Below, in pieces: positions 58,794 to 64,000 of a DNA stretch of 64,000 bases (position 1 is the first letter of the stretch; each line of letters begins with the position of its first letter). The stretch lies in the NCBI GenBank assembly GCA_947683625.1, contig CANTUR010000678.1, positions 124,001 through 188,000 of the forward strand. Direction: 5' to 3'. The DNA comes from Mallotus nudiflorus. Taxonomy: Eukaryota; Streptophyta; Magnoliopsida; Malpighiales; Euphorbiaceae. A program made the translations under genes and the position numbers. The notes beneath the pieces are model-generated. The model did no database searches. It was not told where the DNA came from and saw nothing but the letters and a program-made list of their open reading frames with translations.

Positions 58794-61700
58794 TGTTAGA
58801 CATTTTAATTATTCAAAATAACAACATAAAGGAGATAATTACTAACTTATTTTGTATTTCTTGCTAGTTTGTTTTACTTTATCACTTATATTCAGTTATA
58901 ACAGTTGTAAGTCTTCTATATATTTGTTCTCAATGGTAATAGTAAAGTGAACAATTCTTCCTATTCATCATAAGCTTTATCTCTGACTTGGTATCAAAGC
59001 TTTAAACATGTCCACCACTTCTTCTTAACCTCAAGTAACTCAACCTCGTCATCAACAAACAATGTCTCAATTTCTTCTTTACTAGCTTTGCTCCTACTAT
59101 CAATTATTCCTTATTATGCTCCTACAAATATACATCAAACTTTTTTAATCAAACTGAATTCCAAGAATTATTTATCATGGAAGCTTTAGTTTCAGCCATT
59201 GCTAAACTTCTATAACTTTCATGGAGTTCTTTATGGCACAAAATTACCACCATCGAGAATAAGTGTTAATCTAACCACTCAAATAGAAGAATCAAACCTT
59301 GCTTATGTTGCTTTGTTCAACAAAGATCAAATTTTATACTCTTGGCTACTTTCTTCCATCTTTAAAAAGGTTTAACCTTATTTAATTGGATTGAATTCTG
59401 CTTCAGTACTGTGGCAATCTTTGGAAACCACTTCTAGTTTAGTGAATAATGCCTAGTGAACTCAACTCTACATAGAACTTTATAACCTTTGTAAAGATGA
59501 TAAATTAGTTTTTGAATATTTATTTCAGGCAAGAATCTTGCTGATAGTTTGGCACTAGCTAGTTAGTTGATATCCACTACTGAGTTTAATGCCATTATCT
59601 TTCGTCATCATGGATCAAACTTTAATAGTGTTATCGATGGCCTTCAACAGTAAGTTGACCATCTATCCTTTCATGATCTTCATAGTAAGTTAGTATCCTA
59701 TAAGTAGTTATTGAAAGCACAATAAAATCCAGCTCTACATAGAACTCATAACCTTTTTAAAGATGATAAATTAGTTTCTGAATATTTATTTTAGGCTAAG
59801 AATCTTGCTGATAGTTTGGCACTAACTGGTCAGTCGATATCCCCTACTGAGTTTAATGCCATTGTCTTTCGTCATCTTGGATCAAACTTTAATAGTGTTA
59901 TCGATGGCCTTCAATAGCGATCCAACCCTCCATCCTTTCATGACCTTTATCGTCAATTAATCTCATATGAGTTATTACTGAAAACTCAACAAAATCTAGC
60001 TTCAATTACTAATATTATGCAATGATCCTTCAATAAGAAATCTGCCCTCAATTTCATGTCTCGTCGATTGATTTCAATAAAGGTAGATGCAATTTTCATA
60101 GTAGTCTCACAATAACAATTTTGTTTAATGTCAGATATATGGTTATAATAATCAAATTGCCATTAATTGCAAATGACATTTTGATTTAAATTTTGTTAGG
60201 TCCAATGCTCTTACATTTCGCAATACGTTTTCTTATAAAAAAATTTCGACTTACTCTTAACCCTAAGTTCATCCCTCTTATATAGAGAACATGGCAAACA
60301 CCTCGTCGACCTTCTTCTTATAGTGCGCCATCCAATTGTAAGTGCTATCCAAATTCTGGTGCTAGCCACTATATCACTCCAGACTTATCTTCCTTGAGTA
60401 TTGTTAAAGAATAAAAAGGTACTGTTGGTGATGGTCAAGGACATCCTATTCCCATGTCAGTAAGAGTATAATTTCTAATAATTCTCAATTGTAAATGATG
60501 TTCTTCATGTTCCATCCATCACTAAGCCCTTACTTTATGTCAAATAATTTTGCAAAGATAATCACTATTTTTTTTGTATTTCATGATAATTCTTGTTTTA
60601 TAAAGGATAAGGTCATTAAGAACATTAAGCTATAAGGAACTATTGAGGGAGGACTTTACAAGCTACAACCTTCTATTCATTCTCTTTTTTTATTACTTAT
60701 CTTACTACCTTGAATCAATGGCATGTCGCTTGGGTTACTTTAGTTTTCTAGTTGTTCATCATCTTGTTAACCAATTTCAGTTGTTGTGTTCCAAAGCTCC
60801 ACTTCCATTTAATAAGTGTCAAGCTTACTATCTAGGCAAACTCCCTCATTTTTCCTTGCCAATTACCAATAATACAAGCACTAATCCAATTGATTTAATT
60901 CATTTCAATGTCCGGGGACAAGTATTTTATTTTCTTCATTGGTGATTATTCTCTATTTACTTGGCTTTATCTAATTAAGAACAAAAGTGATGCTATTGTT
61001 GTTGTTCATCAATTTCAAACTTATGTTGAAAAAAATTCAATACTACTATCAAGGCCTTTAATTCGCATTAGAGAGGTGAATTTAGATCCTTAAATCACTA
61101 TTATAAAAATACTAAAATCACTCATAGAATTGCATATAAAATCAAAAGAAGAGCACATTCACCGATGTGGATTGCAATATTGATGATATGCGCTCTTTGA
61201 GTGTCTCTTTAATTTTTTAGGGTTCTAATCTTATAGGTTGGTCCTTAAAAAGTCTTCAAAAGAATATAAGTTTCATGTAGTAGCCAATGTTGCTGTTGAT
61301 ATTAAATGGCTAACGCTGCTTCTTCAAGAACTTAGATCTCCTTCCTCCACAGTCCTTTGCATATAGTATGATAAATTAAGGGAAGTTTTTCTTTCATCCA
61401 ATCAAGTGTTCAATGCATGCACACATCATGTGGAGGTCATCTTCAAATTCATCTAAGAACAGGTCTAGTCCAAAAAGCTCATGGTTAGTTCTATTGCTTT
61501 AAAGGATCAATTGGTTGACACTTTAACAAATCCTTTGTCCAAGCAACTATTCTGGTTTATTTTAGACAAGTTTTGGTTGCAGCATCTTCCACATACAGCT
61601 TGACGAGGGGGGGGGGAGGTGTATTCAAGATAGCAATATAAAGAAGATAATTACTAAATCATTTTGTATTTCTTATTATTTTATTATACTTTATCACTTG

Positions 61701-61799
61701 TATTCAGTTACAACTATTGTATGTCTTCTAGATATTTTTTCTCAATAATAATAGTAAACTGAGCGATTCTTCCTATTCATCATATGCTTTATCTCTGAC
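58794..61799 (+). mobile_element. Degraded Copia element with internal deletion
   Basis: LTRs at 58794-58987 and 61620-61799, both ending TTTATCTCTGAC before a primer site TTGGTATCAAAGC. A gag remnant lies at 59008-60200 with a 267-bp tandem duplication. Pre-integrase and integrase pieces occur at 60643-61093, including HFNVRG and FSLVIILYLLGF-like frames. RNase H tail pieces lie at 61230-61600, including LQELRSPSSTV and LKDQLVDTLTNPLSK. Reverse transcriptase is missing, deleted near 61080-61200. A G-run purine tract at 61603-61619 precedes the 3' LTR. Very many stops. Confidence 0.8.
59466..59999 (+). repeat. 267-bp tandem duplication inside gag
   Basis: Copies 59466-59732 and 59733-59999 share CTCTACATAGAACT, AAAGATGATAAATTAGTTT, CTTGCTGATAGTTTGGCACT and TCAAACTTTAATAGTGTTAT. 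The unit is 267 bp, a multiple of three, so the duplication may have arisen while gag was still coding. Confidence 0.9.
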
Positions 61800-62247
61800 T
61801 TGGTATCAAAGCTTTAAGCATGTCCACCACTTCTTCTTAAACCTTAATTAACTAAACCTCATCATCAATAAATAATGTCTTAGTTTCTTCTTCACCAGCT
61901 TTACTCATACCATCAATTATTCCTTCTTTTGCTCCTATAAACATAAATCAAAATTTTTCAATCAAACTAAATTTCAAGAACTATATACCATGGAAGCTTC
62001 AGTTTCAACCATTGCTAAACTTCTATAACTTATATGGAGTTCTTTATGTCATAAAATTACCACCATAGAAAATAATTATTAATCCAACTACTCAAATAGA
62101 AGAAACAAATCTTGCTTATATTGCTTGGTTCAACAAAGATCAAATTTTATTCTCTTGGTTACTTTCTTCCATCACTAAATAGGTTTACCATTATTTAATC
62201 AGATTGAATTGCACTTTAGTAGTATACCAAGCTTTGGCAACTATATG
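61620..62247 (+). mobile_element. Second LTR plus repeated gag start (LTR-body-LTR-body)
   Basis: After the 3' LTR the sequence does not leave the element. TTGGTATCAAAGC is followed again by CATGTCCACCACTTCTTCTT and the gag region (compare 59008-59410), and this continues to about 62247. The LTR at 61620-61799 therefore serves as 3' LTR for the element to its left and 5' LTR for a truncated copy to its right. Such arrays arise by unequal recombination between LTRs. Confidence 0.8.
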
Positions 62248-64000
62248 CACCCAAATTCAAGATGCAACGATGCACACGTGGGATAAAAGCCCCTATAATG
62301 AAAATCTAATAGAGAATTGATCTCTAATGTCGAGTTTCATGATTGAAAGGACTAAATTGCTACATTTTATGGATTTAATTACAAAATTGGGTTTTTAGAG
62401 ATTTGATTGTAAAAATTAGAAACGTATGAGGACCTTTTTTTATTTTGAAAAATAAAAATATGGTTGATCGACATTTAATATCGACCGACATTATATAATG
62501 CCGATGGGAATTACATAATGCCATATAATGCTGATTGGCATTATGTAATACCAATTGGCATTACATAATGGTAGTCAGTATTAAGCAATGCCAATTGGCA
62601 TTACAGGACAAAATCAACATTCCAAACTGTCGATTTTTACTAAAAAGTGATTTTTCACATTGAAAATTGATTTTTTTCTTAATTTTTTAATTTTTTTCAT
62701 TAGACTAAGACACCATATGTCCCTACGTGTGTGATTCTTTGATTTTTTCAAAACTCTATCTCTTGATTTTGAAAGTTCAAAAATTAAAATCCAACACAAC
62801 TTCCCTACGTGATCGCAGGGTTGGAGGTTGCTAAGTTTAGCTTTAAAAACTAGAAGGGGGAGGCTGTGAAAACCCTAGAGAGAAGGGCAAGAGAAGGGCT
62901 AGGGATATAAAAAGCTAGGGCTAGAGAGATAGAGTCTCTAAAAAGAAAAACCTAGAGAAGCAAAGGGGCTGTGAAAAAAACCAAATAGAGAAAAAAAAAC
63001 CTTACTTATTTTCTTCACTGTGCAGACATCCACATAACTAAGCTCTTCATTTTTTTTATTTTCAAAACCTTTGGGAAATCAACAAAAATATGTTCTTTGT
63101 TTTTAAAAGTCCAGTAAGTCAAGGAAAAAACAACAGAGTCAATCTCAAAACAGTGAAAATTCCAATCTGATGGGCATTCAAATAACATTGCACAACATCT
63201 TCTACTTTTTTTTATTTTGATGTGATTTCTTAGTTTTATTTCTTGATTGATTTGTTACTGATTAATTTTTTTATTGTTTTTTGTTTTGATTGGTGTCTTA
63301 TGGTGCTTTGGATATGAGGTTGGTGATGTGAGATTTTGGCAATATTGAAGAATCCATAGGATGCCATGGACTAAGTTTTATGAAATCCTTGTAGAATTTA
63401 AGATTTATTTTCTTCTACATTTTTTGTTCATTACTTTTATTGGATTGCAATTAATTTGCTTTAATTTCCTACACTGTAGTTTGTAACAGCCTTAATAGAG
63501 GGAAATTAGTGAAATTTTAATTCTCTACACTAAAAATTGATAAGTAATCTAGGCTTAATTTGATATCAATTAAAACCAATGAAGGCAGTAGGTTAATTTA
63601 GGTTGCATATTAATTAAAATTAGGTTTTTAGAAGAAATAATTTAATTGCATGTTTGATATCTTTTTATTTGATTGTTTTGATTTTTTTATGTTTTTGGGC
63701 TTGTATGTTGATTTTTGTATGTTTTAGGCCCCAAGCCCACGTTAGGTTCTAACCCATTTAATAAATAGGCTTTTAATTGGATTTTTAGGTTTTAATTAAT
63801 TTAAAATCAATTTGGGTCTATTTAGGTTAATTAAATCTTAGGCCCATTTCTAGTTAATTAAAATTAATTTAGATTTAGCTCAACCCATTAATCTCATTTT
63901 TTTTAAAATAAATAGATTTAGAATCACATCACCTAATTTAAAATTAAGTATAATTAAGCCCACTAATTTATTCCTATTTTTCTTAAAATTAATAAGTCCA
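62248..64000 (+). repeat. Tat-like LTR material (probable), runs off the window
   Basis: No coding. Contains a 20-bp tandem repeat (62497-62606), an AAACCCTAGAGAGAAGGG / GATATAAAAAGC region near 62873-62915 that looks like a promoter-leader of an LTR, then T-rich sequence with GGGCTTGTATG, CCAAGCCCACG and AACCCATTTAATAAATAGG. These features resemble plant Tat-type LTRs. Neither end is defined. Confidence 0.35.
62497..62606. repeat. 20-bp tandem repeat with palindromic unit
   Basis: Five and a half units of about 20 bp: AATGCCGATGGGAATTACAT, a 10-bp half unit, AATGCTGATTGGCATTATGT, AATACCAATTGGCATTACAT, AATGGTAGTCAGTATTAAGC, AATGCCAATTGGCATTACAG. The consensus core AATGCCAATTGGCATT is a perfect 16-bp palindrome. 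Confidence 0.9.

Overview
The window looks like a repeat-rich, AT-rich stretch of a flowering-plant nuclear genome, probably a eudicot. The grounds are a spliced WAT1-related transporter gene with GT-AG introns, an SDE3-type helicase relic, a Crooked-neck relic, and nested plant retrotransposons (Copia, a long-LTR family, LINE), small MITE-like elements and many AT-type microsatellites. No CRISPR array, bacterial operon, rRNA or tRNA gene was seen. The species cannot be named from the sequence.

Layout. 1-8 kb: two decayed minus-strand Copia elements (365-3997 and 4200-6374) among Tat-like LTR tails, a 286-bp tandem repeat and a CACTA-like terminus. 8-14.4 kb: AT-rich intergenic DNA with two unassigned coding relics and a MITE. 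14.4-18.8 kb: the one gene in the window that appears intact, a six-exon WAT1-related (UMAMIT/EamA) membrane transporter of about 404 residues. 19-22 kb: scraps of an SDE3-like helicase hit by a 2.7-kb internally deleted Copia element. 24.0-24.5 kb: a Crooked-neck splicing-factor pseudogene. 24.9-29.9 kb: a second WAT1-related copy with every splice site kept but the reading frame broken at least five times. 30.2-41.5 kb: a minus-strand SDE3-like helicase pseudogene split by an 8.5-kb Copia element that itself carries a 3.3-kb solo LTR. 42.9-50.6 kb: a minus-strand LINE split by a 4.9-kb Copia element. 53.0-57.8 kb: a second copy of the 3.3-kb LTR in the opposite orientation, carrying a 1.5-kb SIRE-like solo LTR and long microsatellites. 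58.8-62.2 kb: a degraded Copia element with LTR-body-LTR-body structure. 62.2-64 kb: Tat-like LTR material running off the end.

How it fits together. The order WAT1-related copy then SDE3-like fragment occurs twice, so the simplest history is a tandem segmental duplication. One WAT1 copy stayed intact, and the second WAT1 copy and the helicase decayed. Transposon footprints date parts of this in relative terms: a MITE sits in intron 3 of the intact copy, with a matching empty site in the decayed copy. Target-site duplications at five insertions (ACATG; TACTC/TATTC; ATATG; TAGAA; AATAC) fix several boundaries to the base.

I found no convincing undescribed biological system. The points most worth a second look are the duplicated WAT1/SDE3 block, Copia elements with non-canonical TG...TA ends, the opposed pair of 3.3-kb LTRs, and a 20-bp tandem repeat built on a perfect 16-bp palindrome. 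Coordinates, splice sites and target-site duplications were read by eye; family names come from recognising motifs, not from a search.
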